Below are positions 11,615-22,780 of a DNA stretch of 64,000 nt, piece by piece. Source of the stretch: Ursus arctos. Its lineage: Eukaryota > Chordata > Mammalia > Carnivora > Ursidae. Made by a program: the position numbers and the translations under genes. The stretch spans positions 21,510,001 to 21,574,000 of the forward strand of contig NW_026623008.1 of the NCBI RefSeq assembly GCF_023065955.2, given 5' to 3'. Position 1 is the stretch's first letter. Each line of letters begins with the position of its first letter. The notes beneath the pieces are model-generated. The model saw nothing but the letters and a program-made list of their open reading frames with translations. It did not search any database and was not told the DNA's origin.

Positions 11615-12730
11615 AGGAGCCTTAAAAGCAGGAGAAGGAAGGTCAGCCCAGGACAGGGGGTAGAAAATTGCCCAAGAGGACCTGGTGCCTGGCCAAGGAA
11701 TGGGTGAGACGTGGCCACTGTCAGGCCCAGCCACCTGGCTGGAAGGTCACATCAGGCAGACTTCCCAGTATGCTTTGGGCCCAGAAGGAGGCCTGGGAGG
11801 TAAAAGAACTGTGGGCATGGGGGTGAGAAGGGCCTCAGACACTAGTTAGGAGGCACAACGTGCCCTCGGGAGAAGGCAGGTGTCCAGTGGCTAGACTGGG
11901 AGTGAGGCTGTGGGAGGACAGACCTACAGCCACAGCTGTGAGGTGGTAAACGAGTGCTGTCTCCACAGCTCAGGGGTCCGGGCACTGGTTAGCTGACCCT
12001 CTGCTTAGGGTCTCCAAAGGCTCGAATGGGGAAAAATCTGGTGTCACCCTTCTCCATTGTGCCCATCACTGTCCTGCCCTCTGTCCTGTCCTCTGCACCC
12101 TCCACTCTCCGCATCCCCTGCTGTCGCTGCTCTGCAGTGACCCAGCGCTGTCTGGGTTTGGCTTCCTCTGAAAATGCAGGTGGCTGATGTCCAGGCGATC
12201 CCAGGAGACACAGTGAGGAGGGGCCGGGGGCCAGGAGGGAGAAAAGCCCCAAAGGCTGAATCAGAGAGCAGGCCATACCGTGGGCCCGGTCCTTCTGGGG
12301 ACCCTCTGAGGAAGGGTGTGGTATGTGCCTCAAACTCATCCCTCCTGAGGGAAGCTGGGTATATATCTACTCACTTCCATCCCTCACTGGTTGTAGGGTG
12401 CCCCTGGGGTGTTAAGTCCCTGGCATTTCCAGGCTGCCTTGCACATGGCTGGTCAAGCCCCCCACACTGGAGAAACCCCCAAGCACTGGGGAACCCCCAG
12501 GAGGAGAAGCAGAACCACCCACTACTATGTTTATCTGGGGCAGGTGATGCGAGCTGCTCAGGAGACGGGGGCAGGGCATCCAAGGCACTGAGGCTCCCCC
12601 CACCCCCACCCTGGGAATAACACCTTTCTAAGAAAGGCCCCCAGGCTGCGCCTCCCCACGCCCCAGCCTGGGTAGGCATCACGGGCTCCCGCTGTAAACA
12701 GCCAGACCCTAGCCCCACGGCAACCAGCTA
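11615..12730. other. GC-rich sequence, no gene recognised
   Basis: No repeat or exon that I can name. Overlapping open frames of 60-150 codons on both strands show no familiar motif and no consistent codon signature. Confidence 0.35.
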
Positions 12731-12734
12731 AGCA

Positions 12735-12870
12735 ACCCCCTCTTCCAGCTCAGTGCTTAATTTGCTGCAAATTAAACTTAATGGGACTAGAGTAATTATG
12801 TTGACTTTTTAAAGTACTTAGAGATAAATACCTGATTAGATATTTCAGAATATAAACTTTTCCATTGTGT
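12735..12870. other. AT-rich unique block, possible conserved element
   Basis: Abrupt AT-rich island with tgcttaatttgctgcaaatt, aaacttaatggg and agtaattatgttgac. It is non-repetitive and non-coding, and its composition resembles conserved developmental enhancers. Function is not shown by the sequence. Confidence 0.28.
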
Positions 12871-13054
12871 TTCCTTAGAGAAACAGGGGAGAGGGGGCTG
12901 AGGCTGGAGTCGGAGAGCGGATGCCCGGGGAGGGGAGGAGGGCCTCAGAAACCCATCTGAGGACATTCTTAGACTCCATGGGAAGTGGAACCCCCGTCAG
13001 CCTCTGGGACCGCAATTTGACCGAACAAATCCAAAGCCTTAAAAAGACTCACCT

Positions 13055-13275
13055 ACAAACACCCAGTTATAAAATAAATAAGTCACGGGTGTATATCTCA
13101 TAGCCTGGGGAATAGAATATAGCCAATAATATCGTGTTAACATTGTATGGTGACAGATGGTGCCTAGACTTACCATGGGGATCACTTTCCAATGTATATA
13201 AATGTCGAATCACCATGTTGTACACCTGAAGCTAATATGATACCGTATTTCAATTTTACTTCAATAAAAAAGAAG
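13055..13275 (+). mobile_element. L1 3' terminal fragment
   Basis: Typical L1 3' end: gtgtatatctcatagcctgg, gttaacattgtatggtgaca, gtcgaatcaccatgttgtac, acctgaagctaatatgatac and the final ttcaataaaaaaga tail. Confidence 0.85.
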
Positions 13276-13284
13276 GAAAAATAC

Positions 13285-13665
13285 CCATACCTATTGTCCC
13301 AATAAGTCCACAAATCTATTATAAGGAAATAATCGGAGGGAGGCAAAAATCTATGCGAAGAGTCAGTCATCCAGCATCATTTCTAACAGACACGTTCAGA
13401 TGGAACCCACCTAGACCTCACAATGGGGGATTAGCTACGTCTGTTAGAACAACCCCATGATGGAATGTCATTGCAGGCATTAAAAACACGACAGTCAAAA
13501 AGTAATTCACACTGGGAAGATATGATAAAACAGGGGTTGAGAGAAAAAAACAACATATAGCTGATCTGGATATAAAGTACTTTCTAAATATACATGGAGC
13601 AAAAGAAATCCCGGGAGGAAGTGTGCAAGAATACCAACAGCTCTGAATCCATTTTTAACATAAGG
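13285..13665 (+). mobile_element. Old L1 fragment
   Basis: Diverged L1 ORF2 3'-type sequence: ctattataaggaaataatcg, acaatgggggattagctac, tgatggaatgtcattgcagg and cattaaaaacacgac. The order fits the old L1ME class, where a small-island phrase precedes the catt-aaaa motif. Confidence 0.6.
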
Positions 13666-13689
13666 GGAAAGCACCCTCCGCTACAGCCC

Positions 13690-14632
13690 GGCTTTGCTTC
13701 TGACACCGACGTGCGGGGTTTTCCCACACCAAGCGGTTCTTCCCCATCAACCAGCTGGGCGTCTTACCATGTAAGCCAATTCCGACACTATCTACCTGGA
13801 GACAACATCAGATCTTACAGGTTAAAGGCTCAAATCCAGAAGCCTGCCTGCCACTCCCCAACCACTCCCTCCACTTCAGATGCCAGTCCTAAATCCAGGG
13901 GGTCCCCTGTGTATCTGATGACTGGCTATAAATCAGAGGTTCCCATAACCCCTTCTGTGTATTTGATTACCTTGCTACAGCAGCTTACAGAACTCAGGAA
14001 ACACAGTTTACTCATTCGATTACTGGTTTATTACAAAGGATATTAAAGGATATGAAGAGCTGGATGAAGAGATACGTGGGGTAAAGTCTGTTACGGTCTC
14101 AAGCACAGGAACTTCCGTCTCTGGGGAGCTCACAGCGTACCACCCTCCCGGCACTTGGTTGCATTTCTGTTTGCCAGCCCAGAAGTTCTCAGAACCCTGT
14201 TAATTCTGGGATTTTTGTCCCGGGTCCATTATGCAGACAGGGTTTATTAAATTATTGGCTATCGGTGATCAAATCAACGTTCAGCCCTTCCCCCTCCCAG
14301 GAGGTTGGAGGTGGGACTGAAAGTTCCAACCCTCTAATCTTGTGGTTGGTTCCCTTGGCAACCTGCCCCCACCCTGAGGGGCTTTCGGAAAATCACCTCA
14401 TTAACATAAACTCTGGTGTGGTCGAAAGGGGCTTGTTATGAATAACAAAAGACACCCATTTCACCTTTAAGCTCTGGAGCTATTTCAGGAACTGGGAATG
14501 GAACTAAATATTGTAACAGAAGATACCCCTTTGGCTCTTATAGAGGAAATGACAAACGTTTTAGAAACTCTGTGCCTGGAACCGTGGATGAAGAACAAAT
14601 ACATATTTTTTTATTATAAACCACAATATCAC
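13690..14632. mobile_element. LTR-like element, family shared with 28.3 kb, copy 1
   Basis: Homologous in order to 28336-29150. Shared phrases include ggttcccataaccccttctg against the second copy's equivalent, agcttacagaactcagg, gtgggactgaaagttcc, tggttggttcccttggcaac, cacctcattaacataa, aaccgtggatgaagaac and the end ataaaccacaatatcac. The layout (about 0.8-0.9 kb, no internal gene) suggests a solo LTR. Family not identified. Confidence 0.6.
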
Positions 14633-14639
14633 GCTGGAT

Positions 14640-15265
14640 GGTGGGATTAAGAGGGATTTTGGCTTTTTTCTATTTAAAAAAATTGTTCTGCAATGAACAT
14701 CTATTACTATTTTATTAGTTTTAACTATTTTAAAAAGCAGATTTGAGTGAGAAGGGATTCTTTCCTCTTATGGAGGGGATTTCTGGAGGACGTTCTATCA
14801 TTGGAACTCTAACCTCAGGCTCTGTCTGTATTTAAATTTCCTTGTTGCTGGTTGTGGGAGAAGGTGCTGGCCCACTGCCCAGAAGCTAGTCTTCCCTTCT
14901 GCATTAGTAACAAGAGGCCAGTGCTGTTGTCGGTGGCTTTGCCTTGCAGGTGGGGGGACCAATGAAATATGAGTGGATGTGGTGGATGGAGCTTCCAGGA
15001 AAGTTCTTCAATGGGGTTTTTTTTCACCTGGAGGGAGTCCCTTTCCCCTTTCCCCCCCAAAATGCAGCTCTCAAGGGCTGGGTCTCCAGCAACCAACATG
15101 TAACCATGAGGTAATCTTTAGGATAACGTCATGTGCCACTGTGGATGGTGGAGCAAAATTGCGAGGGAAACTGGGGATTTGACAACTTTGTGTATATACT
15201 GTGAAACTGAATAAAAGAAATCTTTTTACAAACGGGGCTGGGAAGCCCTGAAGGGAGAGCTCTCA
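14640..15265. other. AT-rich then mixed sequence, no gene recognised
   Basis: The left end (14640-14760) is AT-rich and probably old repeat. The rest is unique-looking and I see no gene in it. Confidence 0.35.
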
Positions 15266-15269
15266 CACC

Positions 15270-15660
15270 ATACCACTAGCCCTTAATTGCAGACTCCAAG
15301 GGGAAGAGAAGTATGTTGCATTACAACAGGAAGAAGCCTACTTTGCCCCTCAAGCAGGAGGAAGGAAGAATTTCTCTTTGCCCAGCAACAAGTTCGGCCA
15401 ATAAGAAAATACCACGTCTTAGCCAATGAGAAACTGTCACCACCCTGAACTCTTGTTTTCCTCCAATGAGGTCTGTCATTCAAAGCAGCCCCTCCAACTT
15501 CCTTCTTTAGTCGGTCAAGTACTGTTCCTCTCCTTTGAGCTCCTGTTTGCCCTAGCTTGCATGTCCCGAATTGCAATTCCCCTGCTATTTCTGAATAAAC
15601 CGAATAAAAATAAATTTTCTTGGTAAAATAACTGGCTGTTTTACTTTTAAGGTTGACATA
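15270..15660 (+). mobile_element. ERV LTR (class I-like)
   Basis: A promoter-like segment carries repeated CCAAT boxes (gttcggccaataag, ttagccaatgag, cctccaatgagg). A poly(A) signal (ctgaataaaccgaataaaaa, 15590-15609) and the U5-like end ttggtaaaataactggctg follow, with ttaaggttgacata at the close. This is the order of a solo LTR in plus orientation. Confidence 0.6.
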
Positions 15661-16790
15661 ACCATAGCAGCCCTGGACTTCCTGCACCCAGACTTCTCTT
15701 ATTTGAGTGAAAAATCATTTTTTAATTGGCTTAAGACCTTATTTTCTGAATCCTTGTTCCTAGCAGCTGAATGCATTTTCTAACACTGGGGCAGTGTCAA
15801 GGTTGGCCAAGATAAGGTAAAACCCCAGATAATCCACAGGAACTTTAATAGAATTGGTAAGAAAGTACCAACTTCTCTTAGTGCAAGGGAAAGTAGGATA
15901 GGCCTAAGATGAACTGAGCAAAGACCTCTAAATAAAAGATTTCTATAAAATAAGAGTTAGTTGGATGGGAGCTTGCCTTTGTAGCCAGGCTGTATACTTA
16001 TAAATGTGCAACATGGCATGAGGGGTTTGTCAGGACAATGGGGCCAAGAGGTTTGCTCTCAATTACCTTCTAGAACACAAGTGTTGACAGTGTGTTAACT
16101 TGGATCTAATCAGGAGATGGAAACCACACAGTGATTTAGGCAGGGCAAGTGTAATATAAAATATGATTAAGCTATAATAAAGGGTGACTGTAAGATAAAG
16201 GAAACTCTATGTGGTCCCCTAGGACTGAGGAAGAGTACCCAAGGAAGGACAACCTTGGAAGAGGTCCAGCTCCTCAAGGAGGAGTTGTAGATCACTGGCT
16301 GGCGGAGACTTTCAGTGGTTTGCCCAGGTCAGAGCTGGTCTGCAGTCCCCAGGCAAGCAGCAAGCGAGCCTCTGCGGCAGCAAGCTGCAGCTGGGGTCTG
16401 GGCAGGAAGGCATGCAGAGGGAATCTGGGTGCTGGTGTGGGTGGGGGAGGGTCACCAGAGGGTGATCACCAGGTCAGGATGGGGCTGCAAGGTCACCAAA
16501 GAATGCATGTTTGGGGCCATGGCTGGGGCCAGGTATGGCCAGATGTCCTCAGACCCATCCTGCTGACTGACTGTGAGGCTGCTGGAACTAGTGGGAGAAG
16601 CCCCTTCCTCCTGCAGTGTTCCTCCAGCACTTTCTACTGAGAAAGCTTAATGTTATGATCACTGTAGAGGAGAAATAGCTAAAGGAATTCAACCTATTAT
16701 TATAGATCAGGTGCTGAAGAATGAACCTGGAGCTGAGAGGCAATCGACTGATACCTGACACAGTAGCTCCACTTTACTGAAGTAGAAAGA
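15660..16790. other. Mixed sequence, no gene recognised
   Basis: Part of it (about 16100-16350, starting gagatggaaaccacacagtg) has the look of an old interspersed repeat that I cannot name. The 143-codon frame at 16209-16640 has no recognisable homology. Confidence 0.35.
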
Positions 16791-16794
16791 GTAA

Positions 16795-16920
16795 GATGGG
16801 AAGTCCGGGTGCCTGGACTTCACCTATGACCTTAAGCTAGTCCCTTTCCTTCCTCGGCCTCAGTTTCCTATGTGCTAAATGAGAGGAGTTGGGTGAGAGG
16901 GTGTCTGTTTCCTTCTGATC
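16795..16920 (+). repeat. MIR SINE fragment
   Basis: Shows acctatgaccttaagctagt, ctcggcctcagtttcctat and gtgctaaatgagagg in MIR order. Confidence 0.65.
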
Positions 16921-17353
16921 TAAGGACCCCTGATGATGACTGTGTGGGCAGTTGTGGTATGTGGGAGGCCCAGAAATGTTGACAGAAGTAAGAGCTTCCC
17001 CCAAACTGACTATCCACTGCCTCCTGACTCTGTAGCTACCCAGACCATGGGCAGCACAGTGTCAACCCCCAGCTGGGTCGGGGCTTCCCTGTGCAGAAGC
17101 TGTGCCTGGTGGCATGAAAGTCTCCAAACCACTGTCTCTAGCACTGTCTCTGTCTAACCCTCCCATGGTGGGAGAATCAACAGAGAGGGTAGTGATGTCA
17201 ATGGAGGGAGTGAGCTACCTTGTATTTCATTTTCTCATCAAATTTGGATTTGAAGAGAACTTAGTGGCCTTCTACCTCTATCCCTTGCTTGGTGCTGGGA
17301 TTCTTTCCACACAACCATTGTCAACCATAAAAATAGTTTTACTGTGATTAATA

Positions 17354-17499
17354 TTGGTAAATCATCATCATCACCATTCTTCTTCTCATCATCACCATCA
17401 ACTCCATCACCACCATCATTTCCACCACCACAATCATCATCACCATCATCATGACCACCATCATCATCACCATCATCACCACCACCATCATCACATCAC

Positions 17500-17540
<41 letters not shown>

Positions 17541-17852
17541 CTATTCTCCTTCTCATCACCACCATCATTTCCACCACCACCATCAACACCATCACCATCA
17601 TCACCATTCTCCTTCTCATCACCACCGTCATTTCCACCACCACCATCATCAACACCATCACCATCATCACCATTCTCCTTCTCATCACCACCCTCATTTC
17701 CACCACCACCATCATCATCTTTGCCATCATTATGACCACCATCATAGTCACCATCATAATCACCACCATCATCATCACATCACCATCATCACCACCATCA
17801 CCCATCATCACTACCATCATTATCACCATCACCATCATCATCACTGCCACTT
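17354..17852. repeat. CAT/ATC trinucleotide satellite with longer internal unit
   Basis: About 500 bp of CAT/CAC/ATC triplets. A nearly pure (CAT) run lies around 17500-17540. Around it, a longer unit marked by attctccttctcatcacc recurs at 17543, 17606 and 17672 (periods 63 and 66 bp), with a diverged copy near 17375. Because no stop triplet arises, several frames are open (histidine-, isoleucine-, serine- or methionine-rich), but these are artefacts. Confidence 0.95.
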
Positions 17853-18058
17853 ATTGAGCATCTTCTATGTGCTAGGGATAGTGCTGGGTACTTCACATAT
17901 CTATTGAAGAATCCAAGGAGATGGGTGTTGGTTCTAATTTACAGATGAGGAAATTGAAGGCCAGAAAGGTAAAGTGGCCTAAGGCAGCACAGATAATAAG
18001 CAGAAAAAGGAGGATTGTCTGAATTCAGATTTGCCTGATTCCAAAAGTTGACCTCTGT
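17850..18058 (-). repeat. MIR SINE
   Basis: Reverse MIR: cttattgagcatcttctatg, gctagggatagtgctggg, ttacagatgaggaaattgaa and gcacagataataagcag. Confidence 0.75.
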
Positions 18059-18329
18059 CTGCTCCACCTCGCTTCTCTGAGAGCTGACCTCTGCTGTTCA
18101 CAGGAGCTGCCAGGGAGCCACTCCATCTTTAGCCGTTGCCAACAGCTGTCCCGTGGCCTCACTTGTTGGTCCTGGTTCTGACCTTCTGGGGGATGCAGGG
18201 TGTGCCCAATTTTCAAGTCCACATGACAGCCTTTCTGAAGTTGGAAGTGGGCTCTCGTATCCACCCAGGCCTCCTCTTTTTTAGGATAAGCATTCCATTT
18301 CTTCAATAACTCCATGTGTGAATGACCAC

Positions 18330-18970
18330 TAACTTCTCATGCCCCGCTTGACCTCCACCCGGTACTCCTGAACTTCTGTGATCCCTTCTCCCCAGCAGCC
18401 TCTGTGCCCCCCAGCAGCTACAGCGATCTGAAAGCACAAATGAGATCTCACCGCTCTCCTGCTCAAAGTTGCAATGAATTCCCTCAATGCTGAAAATAAA
18501 ACCCAACTTTCCCATGGCCTGTCAACCCTAAGTTGTCTTCCCTCCCCTGACTCTTCACACCTGTCCCCTCCTGTCTCCCCACTCCAGCACATGGACCTCT
18601 CCATTGTCCTCCACCCATCATAGTCACTTCTGTTCCAGGGCCTCTGCATCTGCTGCTCCCTGTGACTGGTTCATTCTCCTGACCATTATCACAACAGTCA
18701 TTCCCTCACTTTATTCAGCTGTCTGCTCAAATATCACCTCCTCAGAGAGGCCTTCCCTCACCACCCACTCTAGAGCAGTCCCCTTGTCTCTAGTCTCTTT
18801 CTATGCTCATTACTTCCTAATATGTAATTGTTTGATTATTATTATCTGTCTTCCCTACTGGAATGCAAGCTCCAGGAATACAGGGATTTTGTACCCCCTT
18901 TTTGCCTCTGTATCTTCAAGCACTTAGAAGAGGGCTTAACACTTAGTAGGATTCTAAAAATACTTCTCAA
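18330..18970 (+). repeat. L2 3' end
   Basis: Long L2 segment: ctcctgctcaaagttgcaat, ttccagggcctctgcatctg, caaatatcacctcctcagag, aggccttccctcacca, ctactggaatgcaagctcca and tacagggattttgtacccc. It closes with the cttagaagagggcttaacac type end. Confidence 0.85.
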
Positions 18971-19194
18971 ATTAATTAGTTGATCAATCAATATGACCTT
19001 GTTCCCATGCCCTTCTCAGCTTGGAGGTCCTGCCTTTAGGCCGTGTCTGGCTTATCCATGAGCCTCTTGAGGTGTGACTCTGATGGTACAAGGGCCTGAG
19101 CCTCCCAGTTGAACAGGTTTCTCTCCTCCTTTTGGCTAGATTCCATATCTCTATTTACATGGCCTAAAAAACCAACACGATATGCGCAGAGGTG

Positions 19195-19375
19195 TGTTGC
19201 CTTTAGAGTCAGAGAGAATGGGGTTCAAATCTCAGCTCTGTCTCTTACTGGCTCTTCATTACTTCTCTTTTCTGAACGTCCATTTTCTTTGGTGTAAAAT
19301 GGTGCTAATAATACCAACCACTGGACTTGCTAGGAGAGAGAGATAATGTGAGTACCCAGTACAGAGCAAGCGTAT
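19195..19375 (+). repeat. MIR SINE
   Basis: Contains gagaatggggttcaaatctc, agctctgtctcttactggct, tggtgtaaaatggtgc and gataatgtgagtacccag in MIR order. Confidence 0.72.
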
Positions 19376-20034
19376 GGGAGCTACAGGCTATTACTACGTT
19401 GTTGTTGTTGTTACTACACTGACCAGGTTTGGGCCCTCCCTCCATCTTGCAGGAGAGACCTTGGTTGGGACTGGACTGGATGGGGGCAGCATGTGTGGGG
19501 AGAGTAGTGAAGGGGCAGGTGACACGAGAGAGGTGTCATTTCATGGGCTCGTCCTGAGCCCTTCTTTGGTGGTCTCATCGTAGGGCCTGTCTCCCTCCCC
19601 TGTCCCCAAGCTGCTGATTTATTTTGCATGTGTAATTCACTAGTGCATGTTAAATCCCATCACGTGAGTCTCAATCCTCAGCTCTGGCCCGTAGAGATGT
19701 TCTTTCCCACCTTGGTCCAACACGCTTGCTTTCCTTCCAAGCGCCTGTCATCTGCAAAACTAAGAGCTCGCCCCCTCCCCAGGGGAGCGACTGCGAATGA
19801 TGCTGTGGGTCTCTTGCTCCTGGACTGAAGGTTCCTGGCAGGCAGGGACTGTAGCTGCCACTTCAGTAGATGCTCCCGCAGGAAGCCCCAGGCCCGGCCC
19901 CGAGGGGCATGCCCAGATTGAAGTGATGTGTCAACAGCATGAGCTGGGGGGTAGTAATGTCCCCTGACTTCGTCATTCAGATTAAAGGATGTTGGGCTGG
20001 GAAGTCACTGGAATAGGTTGTATCCTCTGGCCAA

Positions 20035-20195
20035 TGGAGAGACTGAGGCACGGAGAGTCAGCGAGGGTGCGACCAGAGTCAGTACAAATCACAGTCAGTT
20101 TTCATGTGGAGAAACTGAGGCCCAGAAGCAGGAAGTGTCTTACCCAGGGACACAGCAAGCTTGTGAGAGAGCCAGGAATGGCTGGGATCCCTACT
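20035..20195 (-). repeat. MIR SINE fragment
   Basis: Reverse MIR motifs gagaaactgaggcccagaag, gggacacagcaagcttg and agccaggaatggctgggat. Confidence 0.6.
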
Positions 20196-20384
20196 AGCCA
20201 GCCCACTCCTCCTCCCACTTCTCTGCTTGTGGAAGCCCGAGGTGGGGAACGGGCTGGGCTGGGGCCTCCGGGTCATCCCAGCCGGGGTATGTGCTTCTCT
20301 GCTGGTGTTTGTAAATGGAGCCCCTTCGGCACGCCTGGCGCCACCCAAGTCACTTCACCACGATTGCATCCGATCCTACCAGGG

Positions 20385-20465
20385 TCATCCCTATTTTACA
20401 GACGGGAACCGAGGCCCAGAGAGGGAGCTGACTTGCCCAGAGTCCCGCAGCTGGGGAGTGAGAGT
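20385..20465 (-). repeat. MIR SINE fragment
   Basis: Shows ctattttacagacgggaacc, gaggcccagagagggag and agtcccgcagctgggg, a short inverted MIR core. Confidence 0.65.
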
Positions 20466-20539
20466 CCCCTTACCCACTTCTCCTGCCTGATGGCTTTTTA
20501 TAGCGCTGGCCAGCTGCTGACATCCCAGCGCACACTTGC

Positions 20540-20672
20540 CGGATTAATGCCCACCCCCGATGTGAGGTCTAGGAACGCAGGGCGCTCTGCCTGTGTTGTC
20601 CACTCCAGTATCCCCAGTGCCCACTGTATGGCAGGGTCTCAATCATATATTTAAATGAATGAATGAATCTTT
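20540..20672 (+). repeat. L2 3' terminal fragment
   Basis: Contains ccagtatccccagtgcccac, tgtatggcagggtctcaat and the terminal aatgaatgaatgaatc tail of L2. Confidence 0.65.
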
Positions 20673-20679
20673 TGAATTC

Positions 20680-21625
20680 CTTTCAATTCCGTGAACAAGA
20701 GAATCAGGGGCCCCAAGTCCGGCTCCCTGTACAGTGATGGGCACTGACTCTGCTCCCTGCTCCTGACCTTGACCTGCCAGGTGGGCTGGCACCTGGCCTT
20801 CTCCCCATCTGTGCTCCAGCCTCAAGTCTCCTCCTGGTGTCCTGCCTTGTTTCACCTGTGCCCTGTCTCCCTCTCCTGATGCTCTTCTCCTAAAACCCAG
20901 TTCCCTGACCTGACCCCAGCAGCTGGCAGAGGCTCTTGGAGCCTTGGCACGTGTCTTGCTTCTTCTGGCCTTGACCCTGATTTATACCCTGACCAAACCT
21001 GAACTTGCCCTTTGTCATCCTGCAAGGGAAAGTGCAGAGAAAGGGAGGGGTCCCTCCCCAGTTCACCAGCTCCTCTCCCTGGAACTTCCTGAAGGCTCAG
21101 ATGGGGCCTGAGCAGCAGCTCCTCGAGGCCAGTCGCAGCCAGACTCTAGAACTCAGGCCCGGGTACCTGATGGGGTTCTCTGCAGATTCAAACTCCAAAC
21201 AGACCCCTCCAGCTCCTGGTAAGTTCAGCATGGTCTGAGACTCAGGGCCTTCCGGTTTCTAGGCTGATCCCAAGGGCTGGGATCAGGTGTCAAGGATCCC
21301 AGGAGGGGGTGGGGCTGTCCCAGCAGCTTCTCTACCCAGCACCAGGGAGCCCCAACATGACCCTTCCCAGCTCAGAGACTCGCAGGGCTGGAAGGACCCC
21401 CAGACAGCCTCCTCTCCAGGCCCCCAAGTGTGCACATGGGCACACAGAGGAGGAGCACTGGCCTTGATGCCCTGAATAGAGGAGCCCTGGAGGGGAGGGG
21501 ATTATCCCATAGGCCTGGTTCCCAGGAAAACGGGCAGGGGCACAGAGGGGACCCTCCCAGAGTCTTCAGCCCTCCACCCTCAGTGCCTGGGGATTTTCCT
21601 GGACGGCATGCTTTGCCTGCAGCCC
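20680..21625. other. Sequence downstream of the phosphatase relic, no further exon found
   Basis: I looked on the minus strand here for later D2 exons (for example the FWRLVYDYG region or the HCLNGGGRSG loop) and found none. Overlapping open frames have no homology that I recognise. Confidence 0.4.
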
Positions 21626-21629
21626 TCCC

Positions 21630-21739
21630 ATCTGCCAGGGCCATGTTGATATAGATGTTGGGGTCCTCACTGGTGGAGCTAAGGAAGGGCTGGCAGTGCT
21701 CAGGTGGCAGGACATCGATGCCGTGTCCTTGTTGAGGTT
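21630..21739 (-). pseudogene. Decayed R2B receptor phosphatase D2 exon
   Basis: On the minus strand, from plus 21716 to 21630, a 29-codon open stretch starts DVLPPEHCQPFL and contains EDPNIYINMALAD. Aligned without gaps to the second (catalytically inactive) phosphatase domain of PTPRU as I remember it (DVLPPDRCLPFL ... NNYINAALTD), 19 of 29 residues are identical; PTPRT fits slightly less well. Just upstream, in a different frame, LPQNLNKDTASM resembles LPRNRDKNRSM, so a small indel sits near plus 21717. A good acceptor (CCCTTCCCCAG, ending at plus 21740) precedes it, but no GT donor follows the aspartate. Functional D2 exons are far better conserved among mammals, so this looks like a relic. 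It lies only about 1.0 kb downstream of the PTPRU juxtamembrane exon, with no domain-1 exons between. It could be a decayed duplicate exon or the remnant of a deleted gene end. Confidence 0.62.
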
Positions 21740-21834
21740 CTGGGGAAGGGAGCCATGCCGCCCTTCCCCATCCAGCGCTGGCATGACCAAGCGTCTCCCA
21801 GGACTTGGGGGAGGAATGAAACTTATAGGCCTCT

Positions 21835-21965
21835 TAACAGCCTCATGAGGGATGCCCCACCGGGGCTATTAGCTTTGTCTCATGGATGGAGAAATCAAGG
21901 TCCAGAAAGAGAGGCCTTGGGCAAGCTCACAGTGTGAGAGTGACTGCAGGAACCCAGGCTGCCCA
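21835..21965 (-). repeat. MIR SINE fragment
   Basis: Shows agcctcatgagggatgcccc, atggatggagaaatcaaggt and ggcaagctcacagtg, an eroded inverted MIR upstream (in gene orientation) of the phosphatase relic. Confidence 0.5.
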
Positions 21966-22289
21966 GCTCCCGGCTTCCAGAGCCTGCTGGCCTCCCTTCC
22001 AGAATCACAGTTTCTCCGGGACCCTAGAGACCGTCTGGTTGGATGGCTCTTCATGGCTGGGTGGAGCTTGAACCCTGGGTCTCCCTGCCAAGCCCCCTGC
22101 TGACTGCCTCCAGTCGGCTCCCCAGGCTCCAGGCCCTCTGTCAGGACTCTCAGGCATGGGCCTCCGAGCTGGCATCTTCCTCATGCCATCCCAGCCTTGA
22201 CAGAAGTCCTGCACAGAAAAAAAGCTGTGGTCAACTCCTCCTCTGGGATCAAGTGGGTAGGCTGGAGGCCTGAGTCATGGTGAAGGCTG

Positions 22290-22725
22290 GGTCAGGGCCC
22301 ACACTGGGGCTTGAGGCAAATGACTGCATTTACCTTTAACCAGCAAGGAAGTGGGGTTCAAAACCAAGGTAGAGAGTCAGAGAGGGAAGTGATGGGGTTG
22401 GGAGGAAGGTCAAGTTCAGAGAAATTATCAGCTAAGGGCCAGGTTTAGGATTAGAGTCAAAATCAGGTGAGTATTAGAATGAGGTTTCAGGTTAAAATCC
22501 ACAAGGTACAGTCAGGGTCACATTAGGATTAGTATAACTAGGGGTCACGGTTGACATTCTCCTGGAGACTGGGTTGAGATCCAAGGTCAGAGTTCAAAAC
22601 GGCCTGAGCATGAGAGTCAGAGTCCAGGTCAGTTTGGGATGGGGCTGAGGGTTCAGGGTGAAGGCCAAAAGGAATGAGGTGATCAGAGTAGGGGGTGAGG
22701 TCAGACCAGGGTCAGGGGCCGCAGC
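22290..22725. repeat. Degenerate GGTCAG/GGTTAG-rich minisatellite
   Basis: Diverged repeats of words such as ggtcagg, ggttagg, aggattag and gagtcagag run up to the 3' side of the PTPRU exon donor. There is no fixed unit. In gene orientation this lies in the intron directly after the juxtamembrane exon. Confidence 0.45.
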
Positions 22726-22780
22726 AAGCAGGAGCCAGGCGAGGCGCTGGCGAGGGGTCCTGGCCGGACGGGCCCCGCAC

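Noticed and set aside
17354..17857. Histidine-, serine- and methionine-rich open frames of up to 167 codons
   Set aside because: Produced by the CAT trinucleotide array, which lacks stop codons in several frames.
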